Positions 45,954 through 54,639 of a stretch of 64,000 nt of DNA are shown piece after piece. Location of the stretch: assembly GCA_963817785.1 (NCBI GenBank), contig CAWFPL010000007.1, positions 124,001 through 188,000 of the forward strand, in the 5' to 3' direction. Both the position numbers and the translations under genes were made by a program. Below the pieces are notes generated by a model that had not been told where the DNA came from, did not search any database, and was given only the letters and a program-made list of their open reading frames with translations. The DNA comes from JAKALD01 sp963817785. GTDB taxonomy: Bacteria > Pseudomonadota > Gammaproteobacteria > Burkholderiales > SG8-39. Each line of letters starts with the position of its first letter. Within the stretch, counting starts at the first letter, position 1.

Positions 45954-48809
45954 CTACCCGCACACCCCCACGTAGCCGCAGGCGGTGCAGTAATCGCAGC
46001 CGTCCTTGCGGATCATGGTGTTGTTGCCGCACTCGGGGCAGCGCCCGCCCTGCATGACGGGCGCGCGACCCTGCTCGGGCGCTTCAAGCACGCCCATCTG
46101 CTGCAGCGGAATGCCGTTCTCGTCGAGGATGCCGAGCATCGCGTAGCGGTGCAGGATCAGCCGCGCCAGGTACGACATCGTGGAGGGGAAGGTCGCCTGC
46201 TTCTTGGAGCCCGGCACGAAGGCCATGAAGTCGCCCAGCGGCTCGGGGAACTGCAGCAGCTTCCTCAGCTTCATGCCGATCCAGGCCGGGTCCAGCACCC
46301 GCATGTCGAGCGACAGGATCTTGCACAGCCCGTCGAAGCAGCGCGGGTACTCGCCCGAGAGCCACATCGAGTAGGGCCGCGTGTTGCCGTCCGGCAGCGT
46401 GATCTCCTTCAGTCCGAGCACGAAGTCGTCGCCGGTCCTCGGGTTGAGCACGTCCACCGTCCAGGACATCGTGCCGTCGGTGCCGGTCTTGGGCTCCTTC
46501 AGGCTGAACATGGTGTCGAGCACCGGCGTGGGCGCGCCGTCGGCCAGTCCGCCCAGCTGATCGACGTGCCAGCGCACAACCTGCGCGAACGCGGAGACGA
46601 TCGAGGGCATGCGCTTGTGCTCGCCGTGCGGCGGGAAAGGCATGTCGAAGGCGTCGTCGCCGGCGGCCTTCGCGAGGGTCTCGAGCTTGAGCTTGAGCCA
46701 GCCGGGATCGTTGGCGCGCATGTCCATCGACAGGGTCTTGGCGAGCGCGCCCAGGCCGCGCGGCTGCTCGCTGCCGTTGACCCACACCTCGAAGGCGTGC
46801 GGCTTGCCGTTCTCGACGTGGCCGACGAACACCGCGAAATGCCCCTGCAGCGGATGCTCGATCATGTAGGTCCACGCCGGGTTGCCCGCCGGCAGCACCG
46901 GCCGGCCCGGCCAGCGCAGGCTGGCGAGCACCGGCGCGGGCACCGACTTGATCTGGATGCGCCGGTTGACGTCGTCGCTGCGGAAGTCCTGGGGTTTGGC
47001 GGCCGTCTTGTCCACCGACAGCACTGCGCCGAGCACCTTGTTCGGCCGGTAGGTGGCCAGTCCCTTGAGCCCCGACTTCCAGGCCATGAAGTACAGGTCC
47101 TGGAATTCGGCATACGGATAGTCCTCGGGCACGTTCACCGTCTTGGAGATGCTCGTGTCGACGAACGGCGCCACCGCGGCCACCATCTGCTCGTGGGCCT
47201 TGGCGCTCAGCTCGAGCGCCGTGACGAAATAGGGCGGCAGCCTCTCCGGGTTGCCGCCCGCCGCCTTGTACAGCCGCCAGGCGTGGTCCTCGACCGGGAA
47301 TTCCTTCATGGTGCCGTCCGGCATGCGCTTCTTGCGCGTGTAGGTCCACGAGAACGGCGGCTCGATGCCGTTCGACGCGTTGTCGGCGAACGCCAGGCTG
47401 ATGGTGCCGGTCGGCGCGATCGACAGCAGGTGGCTGTTGCGGATGCCGGTCTTGCGGATCAGCGCCTTGATCTCGTCGGGCAGCCGCGCGGCGAAGCTGG
47501 TGCCCGACAGGTACAGGTCGGCGTTGAACAGCGGGAACTGGCCGCGCTCGCGCGCCAGCTCGGCGGAAGCCCGGTAGGCGAAGTCCCGCATGCCCTCGGA
47601 GATCTTCGCCGCCATCGCGCGCGCCTCGTCGGCGTCGTAGCGCAGCCCCAGCATGATGAGCGCGTCGCCCAGGCCGGTGAAGCCCAGGCCGACGCGGCGC
47701 TTGGCCATCGCCTCGCTGCGCTGCTGCTCGAGCGGCCACGCGGTCGCGTCGAGCACGTTGTCGAGCATGCGCACCGAGACCTCGACCACCCGGCCGAAGC
47801 GCTCGATGTCGAACGCCGCCTGGTCCGAGAACGGCTGCTTGACGAAGCGCGTCAGGTCGATCGACCCGAGGCAGCAGCAGCCGTACGGCGGCAGCGGCTG
47901 CTCGGCGCAGGGATTGGTGGCCTCGATGGTCTCGCAGTAGTTGAGGTTGTTGTCGCGATTGATGCGGTCGAGGAACAGGATGCCCGGCTCGGCGTGGTCG
48001 TAGGTCGAGCGCATGACCAGCTCCCACAATTCGCGCGCGCGCAGCTTGCGGTACACCCACAGTCCGTCGTCGCGCTGGTAGGCGCCCTCGGCGAGCTGTT
48101 CCGCCGAGGGCTTCGCCTTGTGCAGCAGCTCGACGTCGAGGTCCTTCTCGACCGCGCGCATGAACTCGTCGGTGACGCCCACCGAGATGTTGAAGTTGGT
48201 CAGGTCGCCCTGGTCCTTGGCGTGGATGAATTCCTCGACGTCCGGGTGGTCGCAGCGCAGCACGCCCATCTGCGCGCCGCGCCGCGCGCCGGCCGACTCC
48301 ACCGTTTCGCAGGACTCGTCGAATACGCGCATGTACGACACGGGGCCGCTGGCGCGCGAGTGCGTGCCCTTCACCTCGGCGCCCTTCGGCCGGATCGAGG
48401 AGAAGTCGTAGCCGACGCCGCCGCCGCGGCGCATGGTCTCGGCGGCCTCCTGCAGCGCAGTGTAGATGCCGGGCTTGCCGTCGACCACTTCCGAGATCGA
48501 GTCGCCCACCGGCTGCACGAAGCAGTTGATCAGCGTCGCCTGCATCTGGATGCCGGCCGCGGAGTTGATGCGCCCGGCCGGGATGAAGCCGCCCTCGAGC
48601 GCCTGCAGGAAGCGGCGCTCCCAATGCGCGCGCCGGTCCTCGGGCTCGACCTGGGCGAGGGCACGGGCGACGCGCCGGCGCACCTCCTCGACGGTCGTTT
48701 CCTTGCTCTTGGCGTACTTCTCGATCAGCGTGTCGCGCGAGATCTCCTGCGCGGCGGGCTCGATTCGGTCGCGGGTGTTGGCCTGGGTGCCGGTTTGGTC
48801 GGGATTCAT
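45954..48809 (-). CDS. nrdJ: Adenosylcobalamin-dependent ribonucleotide reductase (class II)
   Basis: Reduces ribonucleotides to deoxyribonucleotides using a B12-derived radical, so it works with or without oxygen. It has 951 residues. Core motifs are PAGRINSAAGIQMQATLINC (first redox Cys), NPCAEQPLPPYGCCCLGSID (NxCxE radical site), YDFSSIRPKGAEVKG, and RVGLGFTGLGDALIMLGL. The C-terminal third has two copies of a TSCPD-like unit (about 620-760 and 765-890) sharing the pattern LSMDMR/LSLDMR plus DPxW. A final zinc ribbon is CPECGNNTMIRKDGCDYCTACGY. The upstream region is AT-rich and structured. Confidence 0.93.
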   Translation of the reverse strand: MNPDQTGTQANTRDRIEPAAQEISRDTLIEKYAKSKETTVEEVRRRVARALAQVEPEDRRAHWERRFLQALEGGFIPAGRINSAAGIQMQATLINCFVQPVGDSISEVVDGKPGIYTALQEAAETMRRGGGVGYDFSSIRPKGAEVKGTHSRASGPVSYMRVFDESCETVESAGARRGAQMGVLRCDHPDVEEFIHAKDQGDLTNFNISVGVTDEFMRAVEKDLDVELLHKAKPSAEQLAEGAYQRDDGLWVYRKLRARELWELVMRSTYDHAEPGILFLDRINRDNNLNYCETIEATNPCAEQPLPPYGCCCLGSIDLTRFVKQPFSDQAAFDIERFGRVVEVSVRMLDNVLDATAWPLEQQRSEAMAKRRVGLGFTGLGDALIMLGLRYDADEARAMAAKISEGMRDFAYRASAELARERGQFPLFNADLYLSGTSFAARLPDEIKALIRKTGIRNSHLLSIAPTGTISLAFADNASNGIEPPFSWTYTRKKRMPDGTMKEFPVEDHAWRLYKAAGGNPERLPPYFVTALELSAKAHEQMVAAVAPFVDTSISKTVNVPEDYPYAEFQDLYFMAWKSGLKGLATYRPNKVLGAVLSVDKTAAKPQDFRSDDVNRRIQIKSVPAPVLASLRWPGRPVLPAGNPAWTYMIEHPLQGHFAVFVGHVENGKPHAFEVWVNGSEQPRGLGALAKTLSMDMRANDPGWLKLKLETLAKAAGDDAFDMPFPPHGEHKRMPSIVSAFAQVVRWHVDQLGGLADGAPTPVLDTMFSLKEPKTGTDGTMSWTVDVLNPRTGDDFVLGLKEITLPDGNTRPYSMWLSGEYPRCFDGLCKILSLDMRVLDPAWIGMKLRKLLQFPEPLGDFMAFVPGSKKQATFPSTMSYLARLILHRYAMLGILDENGIPLQQMGVLEAPEQGRAPVMQGGRCPECGNNTMIRKDGCDYCTACGYVGVCG

Positions 48810-48841
48810 CCTTGTTCTCGTCCGGTTCTAGGTTGAAGGAG

Positions 48842-48862
48842 CGCGCAGAATAGCGCTGCGCG
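48842..48862 (-). repeat. Hairpin in the nrdJ leader
   Basis: CGCGCAG (48842-48848) and CTGCGCG (48856-48862) form a perfect seven-base stem with a seven-base loop, ending 33 bases upstream of the nrdJ ATG on the minus strand. It could influence nrdJ message stability or translation. Confidence 0.45.
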
Positions 48863-48970
48863 AATGCTGCTTGGAACGCGTCTGAACATTTGGTACTTCA
48901 GATCAAATATTCTGCCTAATGCTTTGAAAAGACAAGCGCTTTATCTGCGGCATTCAGACACTAAATAGGC

Positions 48971-48990
48971 TGTGGAGCGATTGTGGATGA
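48971..48990 (+). promoter_or_regulatory. Two DnaA-box-like elements upstream of nrdJ
   Basis: TGTGGATGA (48982-48990) differs by one base from the DnaA box TGTGGATAA; TGTGGAGCG (48971-48979), 11 bases earlier, keeps the TGTGGA core. DnaA is known to regulate nrd genes in E. coli; its action here is inference. Confidence 0.35.
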
Positions 48991-49186
48991 AACGCTTTCC
49001 CAATCCGCGAAGCGGCGTATATCCATTTGATTCCCGGGCGGGTTCGAAGCCGGCGAGCGCCGCCTTCGGACCACTACCGGTGGTGCCGGCGAGGCTGCCT
49101 GCGGCTAGGTCTCGTACTGGATGATTATACAGCTCTGGGCCGATCTCGAGCCGGGAGGGGCCGCGCGCGCCGGGGCGGTGCGCTTC

Positions 49187-49903
49187 TCAGCTCGTCGTTT
49201 GCGGGTCGGGTTGGGCGCCGCCCTGGCGCGTATCCTGGGTCTGGCGCGCGCGCCGCAGCGTATCGGCCACGTCGGAGTGCCCAAAGCGCAGCGCCAGCTC
49301 CACCGGCGTGTCCCCGTCCCTGGAGGTCAGCGCCGCATCGGCCCCGCGCCGCAGGAACAGCCCGACCATCTGCGCGTGGCCCTTGACCGCCGCATAGGCG
49401 AGCGGGGTATAGCCGTTGTCATGGTGCAGGTTGGGGTCGAAGTTCATCGCCAGCACCTTGCGGGCATAGGCGAGGTTGTTCTTCTCGATGGCATAGAACA
49501 TCGCGCGGATGCCTTCCGGGCTTTTCTCCTTCGGCTTGGGCTCGAGGCCGGTGGGCAGCAGCCGCACCGCGGAATTGATGAGCGAGATCCCGACCATGGC
49601 GACCAGCGCGAGCAGCAGCGGAATCTTGGAGATGTGCAGTCCCTGGGCGATTTGCTCGGGCATGTTGGCGCCGGCGATCAGCAGCACCACCGCGAGGAAC
49701 AGGAAGAACCGCAGGTACAGGAACAGGCTGATGATCACCGCGCAGCCGAGCACCGCCACCAGCCAGGCGTCGTTGATGCCCAGAACGTCCACCACGTATT
49801 CGTGCGGCAGATTGGCGAGGACCGCGGTGATCGCGATGAGCGTCATCAGCGCCCACTCGCGAAAGCGGATCTTGGCAAGCAGGTCGTCTTTATCACGCGC
49901 CAT
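49187..49903 (-). CDS. Membrane protein with C-terminal ankyrin repeats
   Basis: 238-residue protein. The N-terminal half has about four hydrophobic segments (WALMTLIAITAVLANLP, LVAVLGCAVIISLFLYL, FFLFLAVVLLIAGA, and IPLLLALVAMVGISLI). The C-terminal half, residues about 135-225, has roughly three ankyrin units; DNGYTPLAYAAVKGHAQMVG and DGDTPVELALRFGHSDVADT are clear. The ankyrin part faces the cytoplasm by the positive-inside rule. No close function is recognised. It is a single gene divergent from greB. Confidence 0.8.
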   Translation of the reverse strand: MARDKDDLLAKIRFREWALMTLIAITAVLANLPHEYVVDVLGINDAWLVAVLGCAVIISLFLYLRFFLFLAVVLLIAGANMPEQIAQGLHISKIPLLLALVAMVGISLINSAVRLLPTGLEPKPKEKSPEGIRAMFYAIEKNNLAYARKVLAMNFDPNLHHDNGYTPLAYAAVKGHAQMVGLFLRRGADAALTSRDGDTPVELALRFGHSDVADTLRRARQTQDTRQGGAQPDPQTTS

Positions 49904-50047
49904 GGGGCGCTTCTCGTTCTGGCCGCAGGAGGGTGCATTTTGGGTAAGCGGCCGCGACCTGGCAAGTCTGAAAAAAGCGGCGCGAATTCAATGCACTTGC
50001 CCAGTGTAAAATGCTCCACCGCAACGTCAGCGAGCGCATTGCAGGCC

Positions 50048-50599
50048 ATGTCGAAAGCATTCGTGCGCGAAGCCGAGGCGGCAGGCGAAGAGCCGCCCGA
50101 GCCGGCTGCACCGCTCCCCGCGCTGAAGAACTACATCTCGCCCGCGGGCTACGCGCGCCTGCGGGCGGAGCTCAAGCAGCTGGTCGAGGTCGAGCGCCCG
50201 CAAGTCGTGCGCACCGTCGCCTGGGCTGCCTCGAACGGCGATCGTTCCGAGAACGCCGACTACATCTATGGCAAGCGCCGGCTGCGCGAGATCGACCGCC
50301 GCGTGCGCTTCCTGATCAAGCGGCTGGAGGCCGCTGAGGTGGTCGATACCGCCGGGCGCGACACCGACCAGGTGTTCTTCGGCGCCACGGTCACCGTGCA
50401 TTCCAGGGGCGCGGGCGAGCGCACCGTCACGATCGTGGGCACCGACGAGGTCGAACCGGCCAAGGGCCGGGTGTCCTGGATATCGCCGATCGCCAAGGCC
50501 CTGCTCAAGGCGCGGGCGGGCGATATCGTCACGCTGCGCAGTCCGAGCGGCGCCGAAGAGCTGGACATTCTAGAGGTGCAGTACCTCCCCATCGACTGA
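50048..50599 (+). CDS. greB: Transcription elongation factor GreB
   Basis: Transcript-cleavage factor paralogous to GreA, acting on longer backtracked RNAs. It has 183 residues, including an N-terminal extension of about 25 (AEAAGEEPPEPAAPLPALKN). The acidic tip reads GDRSENADYIYGKRRLREID; YIYGK distinguishes GreB from GreA. A -10-like TAAAAT lies at 50007-50012 upstream without a clear -35. mscL follows after 18 bases. Confidence 0.94.
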   Translation: MSKAFVREAEAAGEEPPEPAAPLPALKNYISPAGYARLRAELKQLVEVERPQVVRTVAWAASNGDRSENADYIYGKRRLREIDRRVRFLIKRLEAAEVVDTAGRDTDQVFFGATVTVHSRGAGERTVTIVGTDEVEPAKGRVSWISPIAKALLKARAGDIVTLRSPSGAEELDILEVQYLPID

Positions 50600-50617
50600 C
50601 CCGGAAAGGAGTGGCGC

Positions 50618-50992
50618 ATGAGCCTGGGCAAGGAGTTCAAGGACTTCGCGATGAAGGGCAATGTCGTCGACCTGGCGGTCGCGGTGATCATCGGCGGCGC
50701 CTTCGGCAAGATCGTGTCCTCGCTCGTCGGCGACGTGGTGATGCCGCTCATCGGGGTATTGATCGGGGGGCTGGACTTCAGCGGCCTGGCAATCAAGATC
50801 GGTGCAGCGACCGTCGGCTACGGCAAGTTCATCCAGAACTGCGTCGACTTCCTGATCATCGCCTGGGTGATCTTCATCGCCGTGAAGCTGATGCAGCGAC
50901 TCAGGCACGAGCAGCCGGCCGCCCCGCCCACGCCGCCGCGCCAGGAGGCGCTGCTCGAAGAGATCCGCGACCTGCTGAAGCAGCGCCTGTAA
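50618..50992 (+). CDS. mscL: Large-conductance mechanosensitive channel MscL
   Basis: Pentameric inner-membrane channel that opens at extreme tension to release solutes in osmotic downshock. It has 124 residues. The N-terminal helix and TM1 read KEFKDFAMKGNVVDLAVAVI (the pore-lining segment with the conserved GNVVDLAVAVIIG), and TM2 is about residues 69-90 (NCVDFLIIAWVIFIAVKLM). The cytoplasmic helix at the end is EALLEEIRDLLKQ. GGAAAGGAG precedes the ATG. It is probably co-transcribed with greB. Confidence 0.96.
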   Translation: MSLGKEFKDFAMKGNVVDLAVAVIIGGAFGKIVSSLVGDVVMPLIGVLIGGLDFSGLAIKIGAATVGYGKFIQNCVDFLIIAWVIFIAVKLMQRLRHEQPAAPPTPPRQEALLEEIRDLLKQRL

Positions 50993-51012
50993 GCCGCGGC
51001 GCGGGGCGCGCC

Positions 51013-51042
51013 CTTGAAAACAGCCGGCACCGTCCCCAGTGT
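51013..51042 (+). promoter_or_regulatory. Sigma-32 heat-shock promoter of htpG
   Basis: -35 CTTGAAA (51013-51019), a 14-base spacer and -10 CCCCAGTGT (51034-51042) match the sigma-32 consensus CTTGAAA-N13-15-CCCCATNT closely. It lies 31 bases before the htpG ATG. Confidence 0.75.
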
Positions 51043-51073
51043 CGGCTGCGGCAGATCAACCGGAGAGAACACG

Positions 51074-52981
51074 ATGACGCAGGCGAGCGCCAAGGAGACG
51101 CTCGGCTTCCAGGCCGAGGTCAGGCAGCTGCTCAAGCTGATGATCCACTCGCTGTACAGCAACAAGGAGATCTTCCTGCGCGAGCTGATCTCGAACGCTT
51201 CCGACGCCGCCGACAAGCTGCGCTTCGAGGCGCTGTCGGAAAGCAACCTCTACGAATCGGATCCCGAGCTGAAGATCCGCATCCGCGTCGACCAGCATGC
51301 GCGCACGATCAGCGTCGCCGATAACGGCATCGGCATGTCGCGCGACGAGGTGGTCGCCAACATCGGCACCATCGCCAAGTCCGGCACGCGCGAGTTCGTG
51401 GAGCGCCTGAGCGGGGACCAGCAGAAGGACGCGCAGCTGATCGGTCAGTTCGGGGTGGGGTTCTACTCGGCGTTCGTGGTCGCCGACCGGGTGACGCTGG
51501 CGACGCGGCGCGCGGGACAGCCGGCGGAGGCGGGCGTGCGCTGGGAGTCCGACGGCAGCGGCGAGTTCACCATCGAGCCGCTCGCGCGGCGCGAGCGCGG
51601 CACCGAGGTGACGCTGCACCTGCGCGAGGGCGAGGACGAGCTGCTCGAGGCGTGGCGCATCCGCGAAATCGTGCGCAGGTACTCCGACCACATCGGCCTG
51701 CCGATCGTGCTGGTGGGCGAGTCGAAGGTCGACCCGGTGAGCAGGGAGTTCATGCCGGGCAAGGAGGAAACGCTCAACCAGGCGAGCGCGCTGTGGGCGC
51801 GGCCGAAGACGGAGATCAGCGAGCAGCAGTACCGCGAGTTCTACACCCACGTCGCCCACGATCCCGAGCCGCCGCTCGCCTGGGCACATGCCAAGGTCGA
51901 GGGACGGCAGAGCTACACGCAGCTGCTCTACGTCCCGGCGCACGCGCCGTTCGACCTGTGGGAGCGGCATCCGCGCCACGGCGTGCGGCTGTACGTGCGG
52001 CGCGTGTTCATCATGGACGACGCCGAGCACATGATGCCCGCGTACCTGCGCTTCGTGCGCGGCGTGATCGACGCCGACGATCTGCCGCTCAACGTGTCGC
52101 GCGAGATCCTGCAGCAGAGCCGGGACCTGGAGGCGATCCGCGGCGGCGCGGTGAAGCGCGTGCTCGGCCTGCTCGAGGATCTGGCGCGCAACGAGCCGGA
52201 GAAGTACGCGACCTTCTGGGGCGAGTTCGGGCGCGCCTTCAAGGAGGGCGTGGGCGAGGATCCGGCCAACCGCGAGCGCATCGCCAAGCTGCTGCGCTTC
52301 GCCTCGACGCACGGCGCAGACGCAGAGCGGAGCGTCGCGCTCGCCGACTACCTCGCGCGCATGAAACCGGGACAGAAGGCCATCTACTACGTCGCCGCCG
52401 ATACCCTGGCGGCCGCGCGCTCGAGCCCGCACCTGGAGGTATTCCGCAAGAAGGGCATCGAGGTGCTGCTGCTCGGCGAACGCGTCGACGAGTGGCTGCT
52501 CGCGCATTTGCCGGAGTTCGAGGGCAAGCCCCTGGTCTCGGTGGCACGCGGCGGGCTCGATCTCGGCGAGCTCGCCGACGAGAAGGAGAAGCACGACGCC
52601 GAAGACAAGCGCAAGGAGCTGCGCGAGCTCACCGGGCGCATCCAGCAGGCGCTCGGCGAGCGCGTCAAGGAAGTGCGCGTGACGCAGCGCCTGACCGATT
52701 CCCCGTCATGCCTGGTGAGCGACGAGCACGACATCAGTACCAACCTGGCGCGCATCCTGCGCGCGGCCGGCCAGCAGGCACCGGCCGGCAAGCCGATCCT
52801 GGAGATCAATCCGTCGCATCCGATCGTGCTGCGCCTGAACCACGAGCAGGCGCGGTTTGCGGACTGGGCGGCGCTGCTCTACGAGCAGGCGCTGCTTGCC
52901 GAAGGCGGTGCGCTCGAGGACCCGGCGGGGTTCGTGCGGCGCATGAACGAGCTGCTGCTCGACCTGGCGTCGAAAGCCTGA
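51074..52981 (+). CDS. htpG: Chaperone HtpG (Hsp90)
   Basis: ATP-dependent cytosolic chaperone that remodels client proteins under stress. It has 635 residues from the ATG at 51074, preceded by GGAGAG; an upstream in-frame codon falls inside the heat-shock promoter. GHKL ATPase motifs are NKEIFLRELISNASDAADKL (Glu and Asn), VADNGIGMSRDEVV, GTIAKSGTREF and GQFGVGFYSAFVV. The middle domain has LPLNVSREILQQSRDLEAIR. The C-terminal dimerisation domain lacks the eukaryotic MEEVD tail, as expected for bacteria. Confidence 0.97.
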   Translation: MTQASAKETLGFQAEVRQLLKLMIHSLYSNKEIFLRELISNASDAADKLRFEALSESNLYESDPELKIRIRVDQHARTISVADNGIGMSRDEVVANIGTIAKSGTREFVERLSGDQQKDAQLIGQFGVGFYSAFVVADRVTLATRRAGQPAEAGVRWESDGSGEFTIEPLARRERGTEVTLHLREGEDELLEAWRIREIVRRYSDHIGLPIVLVGESKVDPVSREFMPGKEETLNQASALWARPKTEISEQQYREFYTHVAHDPEPPLAWAHAKVEGRQSYTQLLYVPAHAPFDLWERHPRHGVRLYVRRVFIMDDAEHMMPAYLRFVRGVIDADDLPLNVSREILQQSRDLEAIRGGAVKRVLGLLEDLARNEPEKYATFWGEFGRAFKEGVGEDPANRERIAKLLRFASTHGADAERSVALADYLARMKPGQKAIYYVAADTLAAARSSPHLEVFRKKGIEVLLLGERVDEWLLAHLPEFEGKPLVSVARGGLDLGELADEKEKHDAEDKRKELRELTGRIQQALGERVKEVRVTQRLTDSPSCLVSDEHDISTNLARILRAAGQQAPAGKPILEINPSHPIVLRLNHEQARFADWAALLYEQALLAEGGALEDPAGFVRRMNELLLDLASKA

Positions 52982-53033
52982 GTCCGGCGTGGCGCGCCGC
53001 GGCGCGCGAACGCGGGCGGTATCATCGCAGGTC

Positions 53034-53969
53034 ATGCGTGCGTTCACCATCGATGGCTTCACGCTGGCGCTGCCCGCGCATCACCGCTTCCCGGCGGGCA
53101 AATACGCGCTGCTGCGCCGGCGCGTCGAGGCGGCGGGCTTCGCGCGGCTCGCAGTGCCGGCGGCCGCGACCGACGAGCAGATCCTGAGGGCGCACAGCGC
53201 CGAGTACCTGCGCAAGGTGGCGGCCGGAGAGCTGACCCGCGCCGAGCAGCAGGCCATGGGCCTGCCCTGGTCGCCGCAGCTCGTCGAGCGGGCGCGCCGC
53301 TCGGTCGGCGCGACGCTCGCCGCCTGCCGCGCGGCGCTCGAGGACGGGGTCGCCGTGAGCCTGTCGGGCGGCACGCATCACGCGTTCCGCGACTGCGGCG
53401 AGGGCTTCTGCGTGTTCAACGACTGCGCGATCGCGTCGCGCGCGCTGCAGGCCGAGGAACTGGCTCGGCGCGTGCTGATCGTCGACTGCGACGTGCACCA
53501 GGGCGACGGCAGCGCGGCGATCCTCGCCGGCGACGGCAGCGTGTTCACGTTCTCGATCCACGCCGAGAAGAACTACCCGTTCACCAAGCAGGCGAGCGAT
53601 CTCGACGTCGGCCTGCCCGACCTGACCGGGGACGCCGAGTACCTCGCGGCGCTGGATGGGGCGCTCGCGCAGGCCTTCGAGCGCTCGCAGGCGGACTTCG
53701 CGATCTACCTGGCGGGGGCCGATCCCTACGCCGGCGACCGGCTGGGCAAGCTCTCGCTCAGCAAGAAGGGACTGCAGCGGCGCGACCGACTGGTACTCGA
53801 AGCCTGCAGCGCGCGCAGGCTGCCGGTCGCGGTGGTGATGGGCGGGGGCTACGCGGAGCCGATCGAGGACACCGTGGACATCTACTACAACACGGTGAAG
53901 GCGGCGTGGCGGCTGTACGCCAGCCGCCTGTCGCCGCCCGCAAGCAGCCGGCCTAGCCGAGCTGCTTGA
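53034..53969 (+). CDS. Histone-deacetylase-superfamily hydrolase
   Basis: Zinc amidohydrolase of the HDAC/AcuC/acetylpolyamine family; bacterial members deacetylate proteins or polyamines. It has 311 residues from the ATG at 53034. Active-site features are the tandem His in SLSGGTHHAFRDCGEGFCVFN (GGTHHAF), the zinc ligands in VDCDVHQGDG, SIHAEKNYPF, the third ligand in LAGADPYAGDRLG, and GGGYAEPIED near the end. A -10-like TATCAT (53020-53025) sits 8 bases before the ATG, so a local transcript would be nearly leaderless. The gene converges with the peroxiredoxin and overlaps it by 17 bases. Substrate unknown. Confidence 0.88.
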   Translation: MRAFTIDGFTLALPAHHRFPAGKYALLRRRVEAAGFARLAVPAAATDEQILRAHSAEYLRKVAAGELTRAEQQAMGLPWSPQLVERARRSVGATLAACRAALEDGVAVSLSGGTHHAFRDCGEGFCVFNDCAIASRALQAEELARRVLIVDCDVHQGDGSAAILAGDGSVFTFSIHAEKNYPFTKQASDLDVGLPDLTGDAEYLAALDGALAQAFERSQADFAIYLAGADPYAGDRLGKLSLSKKGLQRRDRLVLEACSARRLPVAVVMGGGYAEPIEDTVDIYYNTVKAAWRLYASRLSPPASSRPSRAA

Positions 53970-54459
53970 GCATGCTCGCCGCGTCGCTCACTTCGAACTT
54001 GCCCGGTCCCTCGATGTTGACGCTCTTGACCACGCCGTTGTCGACCAGCATCGAGAAGCGCTGCATGCGCATGCCCATGCCGCGCGCGCTCAAATCGAGC
54101 TCGAGGCCGAGTGCCTTGGCCCACGCCGCGCTGCCGTCGCCGAGCATGCGGACCTTGCCGTTCGCCTTCTGGTCGCGGCCCCAGGCGGCCATCACGAAAC
54201 CGTCGTTCACCGCCACGCACCAGATCTCGTCGACCTTCTTCGCCTTGAGATCGTTGTAGTGCTGGACGTAGCTCGGCACGTGCTTGGCCGAGCAGGTCGG
54301 GGTGTAGGCGCCGGGCAGGCCGAAGATCACGATCTTCTTGCCTTTCACGCTCTCCGCCACATTCACTTCGCGGGGGGGCATCGGGCAGCCGGTCGGGTCA
54401 AATTCCAGTGATTCGGAGAGCTTGCCGTCGGGCAGCCGGTCGCCGACTTTGATGGTCAT
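53953..54459 (-). CDS. Peroxiredoxin (Prx5-type)
   Basis: Thiol peroxidase reducing hydrogen peroxide and organic peroxides. It has 168 residues from the ATG at 54459, preceded by AAGGA. The peroxidatic Cys is in the signature LPGAYTPTCSAKHVPSY (PxxxTxxC), and CVAVNDGFVMAAWGRDQ follows as in the Prx5/AhpE-like branch. A second Cys near GCPMPP is not at a standard resolving position; Cys in EIWCVAVND is a candidate. No glutaredoxin domain is fused. The 3' end overlaps the HDAC-family gene. Confidence 0.92.
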   Translation of the reverse strand: MTIKVGDRLPDGKLSESLEFDPTGCPMPPREVNVAESVKGKKIVIFGLPGAYTPTCSAKHVPSYVQHYNDLKAKKVDEIWCVAVNDGFVMAAWGRDQKANGKVRMLGDGSAAWAKALGLELDLSARGMGMRMQRFSMLVDNGVVKSVNIEGPGKFEVSDAASMLKQLG

Positions 54460-54576
54460 GTCCTTGCTCCTTGCGTTGTCTTCGGTTGGGGTGGAAATGA
54501 TAGCTGCTTTCATTGGCCCTCGAACAGACGGGTTGCCACTCTTCGAACCTGTCGTGGCACCGGGGATCGGATGCAT

Positions 54577-54606
54577 TTGACGCGCCTCGGGCCGGGCGGC
54601 TATACA
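54577..54606 (+). promoter_or_regulatory. Sigma-70 promoter of the VOC/MaoC genes
   Basis: -35 TTGACG (54577-54582), an 18-base spacer and -10 TATACA (54601-54606), giving a start point near 54613, 27 bases before the ATG of the VOC gene. Confidence 0.6.
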
Positions 54607-54639
54607 ACAACGGCCGAACGTGCGCAGGGGCCAAACCTC

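Larger units (their letters stand above)
48810..49186 (-). other. 377-base AT-richer spacer upstream of nrdJ
   Basis: Non-coding region between the divergently placed nrdJ start and the ankyrin gene end (both minus strand). Bases 48880-49030 are markedly AT-richer than the rest of the window. It contains a hairpin next to the nrdJ start, two DnaA-box-like elements (48971-48990), a small CCGC-GAA-GCGG hairpin (49005-49015) and a minus-strand TATAAT (49124-49129) without a good -35. No tRNA, riboswitch or open frame could be supported. Confidence 0.6.

Noticed and set aside
49036..49060. tRNA-like T arm (GGTTCGAAGCC) in the nrdJ upstream region
   Set aside because: No matching acceptor stem, D arm or anticodon arm can be built on either strand.
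49124..49129. Perfect TATAAT on the minus strand as nrdJ promoter
   Set aside because: No -35 at 15-19 bases and it would give a leader of about 300 bases; too weak to call.
48810..49186. Cobalamin riboswitch upstream of the B12-dependent nrdJ
   Set aside because: I could not find the B12-box or the conserved core elements on the minus strand; only simple hairpins are present.
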